Position numbers and translations under genes: made by a program. DNA of 64,000 nucleotides, taken from the NCBI RefSeq assembly GCF_029945885.1, contig NZ_JAQSDK010000026.1, positions 110,791-174,790 of the forward strand, in the 5' to 3' direction. The DNA comes from Brevundimonas sp. Lineage in GTDB: Bacteria; Pseudomonadota; Alphaproteobacteria; Caulobacterales; Caulobacteraceae. This document shows, in pieces, positions 25,302 through 34,123 of the stretch (position 1 is its first letter; each line of letters starts with the position of its first letter). The notes under the pieces were generated by a model that made no database searches, had not been told where the DNA came from, and worked only from the letters and a program-made list of their open reading frames with translations.

Positions 25302-25670
25302 TCAGGGCTTCGCGCCACGGTCCCAGGCCCCCGCTGCACCCAGCAGGGCGTCGGCGGACGCCTGGTCCAGACCCTGACCGGCGAGGGCGGGACCATTCAG
25401 CAGGGGGTCCGCTTCGACGGCCTCAAACGACGTCGCTGAAAGCATGTCCCGAAGTTTCGTCAGGCGTTGTCCGGTCAGGTCCTGAAACGCGCACGCCTCG
25501 AGAATAGCGAACAGGCTCTGCTGGATACGATCCAGGGCCGCGTCATCGCCCTCGCGGGCGGCGGTGACCTGTTCCAGACCCGCTTCAACCGAGGCCAGCA
25601 TGACGTCCGCAGCCTCCTCGATCTCCCGCCGGATCGTTGCGATGATTTCGCCCGCTGCGTCGTCAGCCAT
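25302..25670 (-). CDS. Short CheZ-like CheY-P phosphatase
   Basis: A 122-residue helical protein with the CheZ active-site motif CAFQDLTGQRLTKL: Asp64 and Gln68 match the D-x-x-x-Q pair that hydrolyses CheY-P in CheZ. At about 215 residues, enterobacterial CheZ is much longer; this form keeps mainly the four-helix-bundle tip. Near the C-terminus LDQASADALLGA (101-112) resembles the CheY-docking peptide of CheZ and FliM. It lies directly between cheY and the atypical response regulator, so CheY is the obvious substrate. Confidence 0.8.
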   Translation of the reverse strand: MADDAAGEIIATIRREIEEAADVMLASVEAGLEQVTAAREGDDAALDRIQQSLFAILEACAFQDLTGQRLTKLRDMLSATSFEAVEADPLLNGPALAGQGLDQASADALLGAAGAWDRGAKP

Positions 25671-25671
25671 C

Positions 25672-26058
25672 TCAGAGCTCCCCGAGTACAGTGGTCAGCT
25701 TTTGCTTCAACACTGACAGGGTGAACGGCTTGATGATGTAGTTGTTTACACCGGCCTGGCGAGCGGCGACGACATTCTCGGTCTTCGCTTCCGCCGTCAC
25801 CATGACGAACGGGATGTTGCGGGTCCGGGGCTCGGCGCGAACGGCCTTGAGAAGCTCGTATCCGGTCATCGGCATCATGTTCCAGTCCGACAGGATCAGG
25901 CCGTAGTCCGTGGTCTTGATTTTCTCGAGCGCGGTCGGGCCATCGAGGGCTTCATCGATGTTCCTGAAGCCCAGCTGTTCCAGCAGGTTTCTGACAATGC
26001 GGATCATCGTCTTGTAGTCGTCGACGACGAGCACATTCATGGATTTGTCGACGGCCAT
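25672..26058 (-). CDS. cheY: Chemotaxis response regulator CheY
   Basis: A 128-residue stand-alone receiver: acidic pocket VVDDYKTM, phospho-acceptor Asp58 in LILSDWNMMPMTG, Thr/Ala in MVTAEAK, Lys in IIKPFTLSVLKQK. The NMMPMTG segment is typical of motor-binding CheY. It is first in the minus-strand che run and its stop is 2 bases from the CheZ-like start codon. It is divergent from cheA across a 299-base AT-rich promoter region. Confidence 0.95.
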   Translation of the reverse strand: MAVDKSMNVLVVDDYKTMIRIVRNLLEQLGFRNIDEALDGPTALEKIKTTDYGLILSDWNMMPMTGYELLKAVRAEPRTRNIPFVMVTAEAKTENVVAARQAGVNNYIIKPFTLSVLKQKLTTVLGEL

Positions 26059-26357
26059 ACGGGTTTCTTCCTGAATATATCTGGCAAAAACTAGAGGTGA
26101 TCGATGACCAAAAATATCTAATCAAAAGGTAACGGCCGACCAATTTGCCGCCAATTTCAAGATCAGCAAAGAATAGATGTTGATCCTGGGGGGTAAAATA
26201 TCAGCTCCAGAAGTCCAGAAAATGCCTTTTCGGAGTAATAAATCATCACTAACAGCTATTATAGAACTGGTGATTTCTTTATGGTGCAAGATTAGTGGCT
26301 ATAATTAACCTTTGATTCACCAAAGCTAGCCCTCAATGGCGATGCCGGTCTGGCCCG
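26059..26357. promoter_or_regulatory. AT-rich divergent promoter region between cheY and cheA
   Basis: A 299-base stretch, much AT-richer than the coding DNA around it, separates the two divergent che operons and must hold both promoters. Candidate A/T-rich -10 elements occur (for example TATAATTAA near 26300), but no clear consensus -35 pairing or flagellar-sigma site could be fixed by eye. No gene is seen in it. Confidence 0.5.
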
Positions 26358-29300
26358 GTGATCCTGAAGCGAGAGCGGCTCTTGGACGACCTGGTTGCAG
26401 ATTTTATCGCTGAGACGCGCGAGGGCCTTGAAGCTCTCGACAGCGAACTGGTCCGTTTTGAGCAGTCGCCGGATGACCCGGAAACGCTCGGCGGAATCTT
26501 CCGGCTGATTCATACGATCAAGGGGACCTGCGGATTCCTGGGGCTTTCCCGCCTGCAAAATGTCGCCCACGCCGCCGAGAATGTTCTCGGGGCCTTCCGT
26601 GACGGCGATCTGGCGGTCACACCGGGGGCGGTCTCGGCCGTGCTCGATACCGTCGACCTGATCCGCTCGATCACGGACGCCCTGGCCGCCACCGGTGGCG
26701 AGCCTGCCGGCGATGACTCCGTTCTGATCGCCCGGATGGAGGCCTTCCTCGAGGGCGAGGGAGCCTCGGCCGCGGCAGGGGTGGCAGCGGCGGAAGTGGA
26801 AGCCGACCCGGTTCCGGCTGCGATGGTGGACGGACGCAATCTGATTGAACAGCTGGGGGGCGACGCGACGGTAGATGCCGCTGCGGAATCTGTCCTGACT
26901 CGCCTGCAGTCAGAGGGGCAGTTCGGATTTCTGGTGGGTCACGCCGATCCCGACCGGCTGCAGGCCGCCGTGCGCGACAGTCTTTGCGGTCTGGCCCGCA
27001 AGCGGGAGGCCTCTGATGCCTTCGTCCGGGCCCTGGCCGATATCAGCGACGGTCTGGTTATGGGTGATCATGTCGTCACCCTGTTCGAGATGATGGCGGC
27101 GGCCATGGGGGAGCTCGACGTTGCCGAGGGCCCCATCGCCGAGCTGAGAGCCCTCGCCCTGCCTGCCGCCGCAGCCCCGGTCTGTTCGGACGACGAACCG
27201 GCTGTCCCTGTTGCCCCGGAGGGCGACGCGCAGCCCGGGGTCGATCCCGCCGCTTCCTCCGTGGCCTCCCCGCCAATCCCAGTTCCGGATCCCATGCCCT
27301 CTCCCATGCCTGCAGCAGTAACCGCGTCCGCATCCCCGTCAGCCGCCGTCGCGACCAAGCCGGACGGGGAGGGGGCGGCGCCGGCCCAGACGATCCGGGT
27401 CAGCGTCGATGCCCTTGAACACCTGATGACGGTGGTCAGTGAACTGGTGCTGATCCGGAACCAGTTGATCCAGACCCTGCGTCTTGAACCCGAAAGCGCT
27501 TTCGCCGCGCCGCTGAACCGGCTGAACCAGGTGACCAGCGAGCTGCAGGAAGGCGTGATGACCACGCGGATGCAGCCGATCAGCGGGGCCTGGGCCAAGC
27601 TGCCGCGCCTGGTTCGCGACCTGGCCCAGGATCTGGGCAAGACCATCGACCTGAGCATGCACGGTCAGGACACCGAGCTGGATCGTCAGGTTCTCGAGCT
27701 GATCAAGGATCCCCTGACCCATATGATCCGCAACGCTGCGGATCATGGTCTGGAGACCCCGGCCGAGCGTCTGGCGGCCGGCAAGTCGGAGGCCGGGCGC
27801 ATTACCCTGCAGGCCCGTCATGAAGGCGGGGCGATCGTCATCGAGATTTCGGATGACGGGCGGGGACTGCCGGCCGAAAAGCTGCGGGCCAAGGCCCTGG
27901 CCTCGGGGATTGTGACGCCAACCCAGGCCGAGCAGATGTCCGACATCGAGGCCCGCCAGCTGATCTTCCTGCCGGGGCTGTCGACCGCCTCGGAGGTGAC
28001 GTCGGTTTCCGGCCGTGGCGTCGGCATGGACGTGGTCCGCACCAATATCGAGAAAATCGGCGGGGCCATCGAACTGTCCTCGGTCGAGGGCAGCGGAACC
28101 TGTTTCACCATCCGCATCCCCCTGACCCTGACCATCGTCTCGGCCCTGATCGTTGAATGCTGCGGCGAACGGTTTGCCATGCCGCAATCCAGCCTGGTCG
28201 AACTGGTCAGCGCCAGTGACGGCTCGGGCCGGACCATCGAATATATCGACGGAGTCGCCGTCCTGCGCCTGCGCGACCGGCTTCTGCCCCTGATTTCGCT
28301 GCAGGACCTGCTGGGCCTCGAGCCGGCCGGTGAACCCTCGGGTGAAACCTGCATCATCGTGGCCCGTGTCGGGTCCTTCAACTTCGGGGTGATCGTCGAC
28401 CGGGTCTTCGATACCGAAGAGATCGTGGTCAAGCCGGTCGCGACGGTGCTGCGCCATCTGAAGCTCTATTCGGGCGCGACCATCCTGGGGGATGGCGCGG
28501 TCATTCTGATCCTCGACCTGAAGGGTGTGTCGGTTGAGGCCGGGGCCGGTCAGGGGGCCGGCAGTCTGGTGGACGACAAGCAGGAGGATGCGGCCAAGGC
28601 CCAGGCCCTGTCCGCCCTGCTGGTGTTCCGGGCCGCCAACGACAGTCTCAAGGCGGCCCCGCTGGCGAGTGTGGCGCGGATCGAGGAATTGGGTGTCGAC
28701 CAGATCGAGTGGATCGACGGTCGAAGCGTCATTCAGTATCGCGGCAAGCTGATGCCGATCATCGGCTCGGACGCGGCACCGGCCACGGCGTGGGACGGTC
28801 CCGACAAGCGGCCGCTGCTGGTGTTTGCCCAAGAGGACCGCGCCGTCGGTCTTCTGGTCAACGAGATCGTCGACATTGTCGAGAGCGTGATCAAGACCGA
28901 CATGGTCGCCAATGGTGCCGGGGCCCTCGGTGGTCTCATCATCGGCGGTGTGGCCACCGAGCTGATCGATGTGTCCTACTACTGGCGTCAGGCGCTTCAG
29001 GATCAGGCGGCGCCGCCGTTCAACCCGCAGGCAGAGGCCGCACCGGCGGCCCCGGCGGCGGCGGTAACGGCGGCTCAGGCCGTGGCACCGTCACCGGCGG
29101 TGACGCCGGCCGCAGCCGCCAGTCGACGCCTGTTGCTGGTGGATCAAAGTCCGTTCTCACAACTGCTGTTGCGACCCCTTCTGGCCCAGGCCGGCTATGA
29201 GGTGACGGTGGCGGCGGATCCGGAGGCTGCGCTCAACCTCTATGACGCGGGCGAGCATTTCCACCTGATCATGGCGGACACCTCCAGCCCCGAGGAGGCG

Positions 29301-29468
29301 CGGGACTTCGCCACGGCCTTCGGCCGGGCGGCCAACTGGCACAAGACGCCGCTGCTCAGCCTGGCCTTCCACAATGCTGTAACCGCCGGCGCTCCCAGCG
29401 GCCTGGATCAGGCCACGCTGCTGGACGCCGTGTCGGGTGCTCTGGGTGAAATGAGAGGTGCTGCATGA
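26358..29468 (+). CDS. cheA: Chemotaxis histidine kinase CheA with degenerate C-terminal receiver
   Basis: A 1036-residue hybrid CheA. The Hpt domain has His52 (FRLIHTIKGTCGFLG). An Ala/Pro linker (about 265-340) leads to the dimerisation helices (TIRVSVDALEHLMTVVSELV) and an ATPase domain with HMIRNAADHG, SDDGRGL and GRGVGMDVV. Two CheW-like domains follow (about 590-720 and 745-870). The last 110 residues are a receiver-like domain with Asp974 (IMADTS), but the acidic pair is reduced (LVDQS) and the conserved Lys is absent, so phosphorylation may be weak or lost. The start is GTG 26358 without a clear ribosome site; TTG 26382 (MDDLVADFIAET) has a GAGAGCGG upstream and is a real alternative. 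Confidence 0.92.
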   Translation: MILKRERLLDDLVADFIAETREGLEALDSELVRFEQSPDDPETLGGIFRLIHTIKGTCGFLGLSRLQNVAHAAENVLGAFRDGDLAVTPGAVSAVLDTVDLIRSITDALAATGGEPAGDDSVLIARMEAFLEGEGASAAAGVAAAEVEADPVPAAMVDGRNLIEQLGGDATVDAAAESVLTRLQSEGQFGFLVGHADPDRLQAAVRDSLCGLARKREASDAFVRALADISDGLVMGDHVVTLFEMMAAAMGELDVAEGPIAELRALALPAAAAPVCSDDEPAVPVAPEGDAQPGVDPAASSVASPPIPVPDPMPSPMPAAVTASASPSAAVATKPDGEGAAPAQTIRVSVDALEHLMTVVSELVLIRNQLIQTLRLEPESAFAAPLNRLNQVTSELQEGVMTTRMQPISGAWAKLPRLVRDLAQDLGKTIDLSMHGQDTELDRQVLELIKDPLTHMIRNAADHGLETPAERLAAGKSEAGRITLQARHEGGAIVIEISDDGRGLPAEKLRAKALASGIVTPTQAEQMSDIEARQLIFLPGLSTASEVTSVSGRGVGMDVVRTNIEKIGGAIELSSVEGSGTCFTIRIPLTLTIVSALIVECCGERFAMPQSSLVELVSASDGSGRTIEYIDGVAVLRLRDRLLPLISLQDLLGLEPAGEPSGETCIIVARVGSFNFGVIVDRVFDTEEIVVKPVATVLRHLKLYSGATILGDGAVILILDLKGVSVEAGAGQGAGSLVDDKQEDAAKAQALSALLVFRAANDSLKAAPLASVARIEELGVDQIEWIDGRSVIQYRGKLMPIIGSDAAPATAWDGPDKRPLLVFAQEDRAVGLLVNEIVDIVESVIKTDMVANGAGALGGLIIGGVATELIDVSYYWRQALQDQAAPPFNPQAEAAPAAPAAAVTAAQAVAPSPAVTPAAAASRRLLLVDQSPFSQLLLRPLLAQAGYEVTVAADPEAALNLYDAGEHFHLIMADTSSPEEARDFATAFGRAANWHKTPLLSLAFHNAVTAGAPSGLDQATLLDAVSGALGEMRGAA

Positions 29469-29947
29469 CGATCCGGGCCGAAAACTCGCTGGTCGCCACC
29501 GATTCCACGGAGGGACTTGTCTCGATCAAGGTCGGGAAACAGGCCTTCGGTGTCCCTGTGCTTTCCGTTCAGGACGTGATCGCGGAGACACCCATCAACC
29601 GGGTCCCGCTCAGCCCGCCGGAGGTCGCCGGATCGCTCAACCTTCGCGGTCGTATCGTCACAGCGATCGACATGCGCTGCCGGTTGGGCATGCCGCCGCG
29701 TGAAGGCGACGATCGTTCCATGAGTGTGATCGTCGAACATGGTGGCGAACTCTACGCCCTGGTCGTCGACGATGTCGGTGACGTCCTGTGGCTTGAGCCC
29801 AGCGAACACGAACCGGGTCCGGCAACCCTAACGCCCCTGTGGCGGGCGGTGTGCAGCGGCCTCTACCGCCTCGAGGATGATCTGCTGCTCGTTCTGAACA
29901 TCGATCAGGTTCTCACATTGACCGCGCCTACCAGCCTCGCCGCCTGA
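29465..29947 (+). CDS. cheW: Chemotaxis coupling protein CheW
   Basis: A 160-residue SH3-like coupling protein linking receptors to CheA. Family landmarks are [38 protein letters not shown] and VVDDVGDVL, ending LVLNIDQVL. It overlaps cheA by 4 bases (ATGA), so it is translationally coupled. The MCP gene follows on the same strand after 62 bases. Confidence 0.95.
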   Translation: MTIRAENSLVATDSTEGLVSIKVGKQAFGVPVLSVQDVIAETPINRVPLSPPEVAGSLNLRGRIVTAIDMRCRLGMPPREGDDRSMSVIVEHGGELYALVVDDVGDVLWLEPSEHEPGPATLTPLWRAVCSGLYRLEDDLLLVLNIDQVLTLTAPTSLAA

Positions 29948-30009
29948 CGCCACCTTTTCCCAACATCATCGCCGCCCACCGGGCCGGCAGACACCCAGAA
30001 GGACACGCC

Positions 30010-31614
30010 ATGTCGACCGCCGCCGCCATCGCCAAAGATCTCAGCCATGAGACCGAAGACTTCTCCGACTTTGAAGCGCTCGGCCGCATCAAGAGCGCGC
30101 TCGATAACCTGACCAGCTCGGTCATGATGGTCGATCGGGATTTGATCGTCACCTATGTGAACGACAGCACCACGAAGCTGCTGAGAAGCGTCGCCCCCGC
30201 CATCCGGACCCTGTGGGCGAATTTCGATCCCGATCATATGATCGGGGTCTGTATCGATAATTTCCATCAGGACCCGTCGCATCAGCGTCGGCTGCTGGCT
30301 GACCCTTCCAGGATGCCCTACGAGACCGACATTCGTATTGCCGACCTGAAGATCCATCTCTGCGTCAATGCGACCTTTGATGAAGCGGGGGCTCACGTCG
30401 GCAACTCCCTCGAGTGGTCGAATGTTACGGAAGTGCGGGCCCAGGAAGCGCTGAACACCGACCTGGCCAACCAGATGGAGGCGATCAGCAAGGCCCAGGC
30501 CGTGATTGAGTTCCAGATGGACGGCACCATCGTGTCCGCCAATGCCAATTTCCTGACGACCATGGGCTATTCGCTGGAGGAGATCCGGGGCCAGCATCAC
30601 AGTATGTTTGTCGATCCGTCCGAGCGCACTGGCCCTGAATACAAGGCGTTCTGGGACAAGCTGAACCGCGGTGAGCACGACACGCGCCAGTACAAGCGGA
30701 TCGGCAAGGGCGGGCGCGAGGTTTGGATCCAGGCCAGCTACAATCCGATCTGCGATGCCAGCGGCAAGCCGATGAAGGTGATGAAATACGCATCGGACGT
30801 CACCCTGACCCGCAAGGTCGCGGAGCGGGTCAAGGAGATCTCCAACATCGTCTCCTCGGCCTCGTCGGAAATGCGGGCCACCGCCGAGTCGATGGCGCGC
30901 ACCGCCGCCGAGGCTACGACCCAGGCCGCCGCCGTGGCCAACGCCGCCCAGGTCGCCTCCAGCAATGTGCAGACGGTGTCCGCCGCCGGTGAGGAACTGT
31001 CGGCCTCGATCTCCGAGATCGCCCGGCAGGTCGCGGAATCCACCAACATCACCCAGCGCGCGGTGAGCGAGACGGACACGACCAAGGCGGCGATCCAGAC
31101 CCTGGCCGAAGCGGCCAAGAAGATCGGCAATGTGGTCACCCTGATCAACAACATCGCCGGCCAGACCAAGCTGCTGGCCCTGAACGCGACCATCGAGGCG
31201 GCCCGGGCCGGCGACGCCGGCAAGGGTTTCGCGGTCGTGGCCTCCGAGGTGAAGAGCCTCAGTGACCAGACGGCCAAGGCGACCCACGAGATTTCCTCGG
31301 AAGTCGCGGCCATGCAGGCGGCGACCAGCACCTCGGTCTCGGCCATCCAGGGCATCGCCGATACCATCGGCAAGGTGGCTGAAATCGCTGCGGCGATTGC
31401 CAGCGCCGTCGAGGAGCAGTCCGCCGCCACCGGCGAGATCTCGGCCAATGTGACCGAGGCCGCGGCCAGCACCCAGGAGGTGTCGTCCAACATCCAGGGA
31501 CTGAACGAAGGGGTGGCCCAGACCAGCGCCGCCTCGGCCCAGCTGTTGACCGCCTCGGGCGAACTGGCCACCCAGGCGGAGGCCCTGAGCACCGAGGTCG
31601 ACGGCCTGCTCTAG
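30010..31614 (+). CDS. Soluble PAS-containing methyl-accepting chemotaxis protein
   Basis: A 534-residue cytoplasmic chemoreceptor without membrane helices. Two PAS domains (about 25-145, with [11 protein letters not shown]; about 155-265, with [21 protein letters not shown]) precede the signalling domain. Its hairpin tip contains [24 protein letters not shown] and [18 protein letters not shown]. The tip is the CheA/CheW contact, matching the adjacent genes. PAS domains suggest redox, ligand or small-molecule sensing inside the cell; a haem or flavin ligand cannot be assigned by eye. A perfect hairpin terminator follows at 31767-31799. Confidence 0.93.
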   Translation: MSTAAAIAKDLSHETEDFSDFEALGRIKSALDNLTSSVMMVDRDLIVTYVNDSTTKLLRSVAPAIRTLWANFDPDHMIGVCIDNFHQDPSHQRRLLADPSRMPYETDIRIADLKIHLCVNATFDEAGAHVGNSLEWSNVTEVRAQEALNTDLANQMEAISKAQAVIEFQMDGTIVSANANFLTTMGYSLEEIRGQHHSMFVDPSERTGPEYKAFWDKLNRGEHDTRQYKRIGKGGREVWIQASYNPICDASGKPMKVMKYASDVTLTRKVAERVKEISNIVSSASSEMRATAESMARTAAEATTQAAAVANAAQVASSNVQTVSAAGEELSASISEIARQVAESTNITQRAVSETDTTKAAIQTLAEAAKKIGNVVTLINNIAGQTKLLALNATIEAARAGDAGKGFAVVASEVKSLSDQTAKATHEISSEVAAMQAATSTSVSAIQGIADTIGKVAEIAAAIASAVEEQSAATGEISANVTEAAASTQEVSSNIQGLNEGVAQTSAASAQLLTASGELATQAEALSTEVDGLL

Positions 31615-31766
31615 CCCCTGCAAACGGCCCATCCCGTGTTCTGACACGGGGTGGGACCCTGTCCCGCCAAGCCCGGCCCGGTCCATCGTCAGATGGGCCG
31701 GGCCGTCTTCGTTCGCGATGGCTTCGGTCGATGGGCCGGGCACCGGCGCGCTTCACGCGGCAACGA

Positions 31767-31799
31767 AAACGCCGCCCCGGCCTGGCCGGGGCGGCGTTT
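31767..31799. terminator. Perfect 16-bp bidirectional terminator
   Basis: A 33-base sequence in which AAACGCCGCCCCGGCC and GGCCGGGGCGGCGTTT are exact inverted copies around a single T. A's precede and T's end the GC stem, so it can terminate transcription from both the MCP gene (plus) and the convergent cheR gene (minus). Confidence 0.9.
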
Positions 31800-31850
31800 C
31801 TGTCGTGAGGGTGTCGGTGACCCGGGCAGACTGGCGCGGGTTTCATGCCA

Positions 31851-32684
31851 TCAGGCTGTTTTGGCGAGATGAATCCCGGCCTTGCGATAGAGGCCGCGGA
31901 TACCGGGGGTCGACTCGATGTCCGTGGTGACCCCGAGCACGGTCTCGGCGCTGCCGAGGAACAGGGCTCCGTCGGAGGGCATGGCGCGCGCCACCTGGTC
32001 GAGGATCTGGCGCTTGTGGGCCACATCGAAATAGATCAGCACATTGCGGCAGAAGATGACGTCGAACATGCCCAGGCCGGTCGTGCCCTGGAGCAGGTTG
32101 TGCGGCCGGAACTGGACCATCTGCTGCAGGACGCTGGAGACCTTCCAGCCGTCGGGAACCGGCTTGAACCATCGGGCCTGGCGCTCGGGCGAGAGGCCGC
32201 GCTTGACCTCGAAATCATTATAGACGCCGGCCCTGGCCTTCTCGATGATCGGCTCGGACATGTCCGTGGCGAGGATCTCCAGCTTCCAGCCGGCGAGCCG
32301 GGGGGCCATTTCCTGCAGGATCATGGCGACGGAATAGGGCTCCTGGCCACTGGAACAGGCTGCGCACCAGACCCTCAGGCTGCGCTGGGCCTGCCGCGAC
32401 TCGATCAGGGGCGGCAAAACATTGATGGCCAGCTGCTCGAACGGGGTGGCGTCCCGAAAGAAATAGGATTCGTGAGTCGCCATGGCGTCCACGCAGCGCT
32501 GGATGAGCGGTTCGGGCGAACTGCTGCGGATAACCGCCAGCAGGGCCTCGACACTGGCCAGGCCTTCGGCGCGCGCGATCGGGCTCAGCCGACTGGCGAC
32601 CAGATAGGCCTTTTCCGGGGTGACGACGAGGCCGGAGCGTTGCCGGATCAGACGACAGAAATGATCGAAGTCGGGGCCGGTCAT
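31851..32684 (-). CDS. cheR: Chemotaxis protein methyltransferase CheR
   Basis: A 277-residue SAM-dependent methyltransferase that methylates receptor glutamates. The N-terminal helical domain is followed by RVWCAACSSGQEPYSVAM (SAM-binding loop), ILATDMSEPIIEKA, MFDVIFCRNVLIYFD and the C-terminal beta strands. FRDATPFEQL is the typical site before the catalytic core. ATG 32684 is chosen; it overlaps the cheB stop by 4 bases (ATGA), showing a cheB-cheR operon. Confidence 0.95.
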   Translation of the reverse strand: MTGPDFDHFCRLIRQRSGLVVTPEKAYLVASRLSPIARAEGLASVEALLAVIRSSSPEPLIQRCVDAMATHESYFFRDATPFEQLAINVLPPLIESRQAQRSLRVWCAACSSGQEPYSVAMILQEMAPRLAGWKLEILATDMSEPIIEKARAGVYNDFEVKRGLSPERQARWFKPVPDGWKVSSVLQQMVQFRPHNLLQGTTGLGMFDVIFCRNVLIYFDVAHKRQILDQVARAMPSDGALFLGSAETVLGVTTDIESTPGIRGLYRKAGIHLAKTA

Positions 32685-33808
32685 GAGGTCATTCCAGAGA
32701 TGCGTCGGACCCAGGGCCCGATTTGATTCAGAGGCAGGATTTGATCGGAAAGACCGGTCGTGGCGGCGGCCCCCGGCATGCCCCAGACGACGCTCGAGGC
32801 CTCGTCCTGAACGATGAAATGCCCGCCGGCCTGGACGAGGGCCTCGCACCCCCGGGCCCCGTCGGCCCCCATACCGGTCAGGATCACGCCCAGGACGCCC
32901 GAGCCGTAAACCTTGGCCACGGAGCGGAACATCGGGTCGACCGCAGGCCGGCAGAAATTCTCGGGCGGTTCCTGGTTCAGGCGCAGGATGGGATGGGCCC
33001 CGTCCCGGGCCACGACCATATGCCAGCCCCCGGGGGCGACATAGCAATGACCGGGCAGGATGCGCTCACCGTCCCGGGCCTCGGCACAGGGGCGGCCGCC
33101 GATACGGCTCAGTTGCTCCGCCAGCAGGGCGGTGAAGGTCGCCGGCATATGCTGGGTCAGCAGGATCGGTTGTTCGACTGCGCCGCGCAGGGATTCAAAC
33201 ACCTGCATCAGGGCCGGGGGGCCGCCGGTCGAGGAGCCGATGGCAATGATGTTGGGACGGCTTTTGATCGGACGGGCGCCGTGGGGTGGTACCGGTGTGG
33301 CGGGGCGGACGGCCGGGGCGGCCGGTGGCGGCACCGCATGGCCGACCGGCGGGATCGCCACGGCGGGGGCGACAACCACGGGGCGTCGCCGCGGGGCCAG
33401 GGCCCGCACCTTGGAGGCCAGTTCCCGCTGGAATTCCGCCGCCGAGCCCAGTCCGCTTTCCGGTTTGGCCACATAGTCGGCGGCCCCGAGATTGAGGGCG
33501 GTCAGGCTGATCTCGGCGTTTCGTCGGGTCAGGGTCGAGGCCATGATGACCCGCACCGCGGGATATCGCGCCACGATCTGTTTGAGGGCCGTCAGCCCGT
33601 CCATCACGGGCATCTCGATATCGAGAACCACCACGTCGATTGCCGAACGGCCCAGTTCGGTCAGGGCCAGTTCGCCATTGGCCGCCGTCGCGACGACGGT
33701 CAGGCCGTTTTCCGCCGAGAGATGGCGCGAGATCAGCCCGCGGACGACGGCCGAGTCATCGACGACCAGGATGCGGATTTCGGCGGCTGTAGCGGCGAGT
33801 TGCTGCAT
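32681..33808 (-). CDS. cheB: Chemotaxis methylesterase/deamidase CheB
   Basis: A 375-residue protein with an N-terminal receiver (ILVVDDSAVVRG; Asp in VVLDIEMPVMDG; Lys in YVAKPE) and a C-terminal methylesterase. Catalytic residues are Ser in IAIGSSTGGPPAL, His in LTQHMPATF and Asp in LTGMGADGARG. A Pro/Ala-rich linker (about 145-185) joins them. ATG 33808 begins just before the receiver; an in-frame start at 33874 would add 22 atypical residues. It forms the adaptation pair with cheR, so this locus encodes a full feedback chemotaxis system. Confidence 0.95.
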   Translation of the reverse strand: MQQLAATAAEIRILVVDDSAVVRGLISRHLSAENGLTVVATAANGELALTELGRSAIDVVVLDIEMPVMDGLTALKQIVARYPAVRVIMASTLTRRNAEISLTALNLGAADYVAKPESGLGSAAEFQRELASKVRALAPRRRPVVVAPAVAIPPVGHAVPPPAAPAVRPATPVPPHGARPIKSRPNIIAIGSSTGGPPALMQVFESLRGAVEQPILLTQHMPATFTALLAEQLSRIGGRPCAEARDGERILPGHCYVAPGGWHMVVARDGAHPILRLNQEPPENFCRPAVDPMFRSVAKVYGSGVLGVILTGMGADGARGCEALVQAGGHFIVQDEASSVVWGMPGAAATTGLSDQILPLNQIGPWVRRISGMTS

Positions 33809-34123
33809 GGATTCTCGATCTCGACCGCACGGCAGGCGCGCGACCTTCTTCAGGGGCGGGGTGGGCCGGATCACGTCCGTGCCTACCCAATGGATGCGCG
33901 CGAATGATGAAGGGTGAGTTTAATGTCGTCTGTATTTATATAAGTAGTGTAACGAGTTTTTCTGGCGCTATGACGTTTTTGCAGTTATTGGGTTGCCCTT
34001 GAGGGGTGTGGGTGTTGCCCTTCAGGTGTAATGATAAGTCTTTGTGGCGCATTACTCTTTGTGGGTGATTGCGCGTCGCGGAAATATCGTCGACCTGGCC
34101 CCCGAATGGGGGGCTGACGGAAA
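33809..34123. promoter_or_regulatory. AT-rich divergent region with direct repeats upstream of the FixL-like gene
   Basis: This 315-base gap separates cheB and the FixL-like kinase. GTTGCCCTT followed by G/C-AGG occurs twice, starting at 33992 and 34014, i.e. 22 bases (two helical turns) apart, a spacing expected for a response-regulator binding site. The stretch 33910-33980 is very AT-rich (TTTATATAAGTAGTG) and could hold promoters. No gene is seen. Confidence 0.35.

Noticed and set aside
29905..31743. 612-codon minus-strand frame opposite the MCP
   Set aside because: His/Gly/Arg-rich shadow of the Ala-rich MCP coding sequence, with no motif; the MCP signalling tip on the plus strand is unmistakable.
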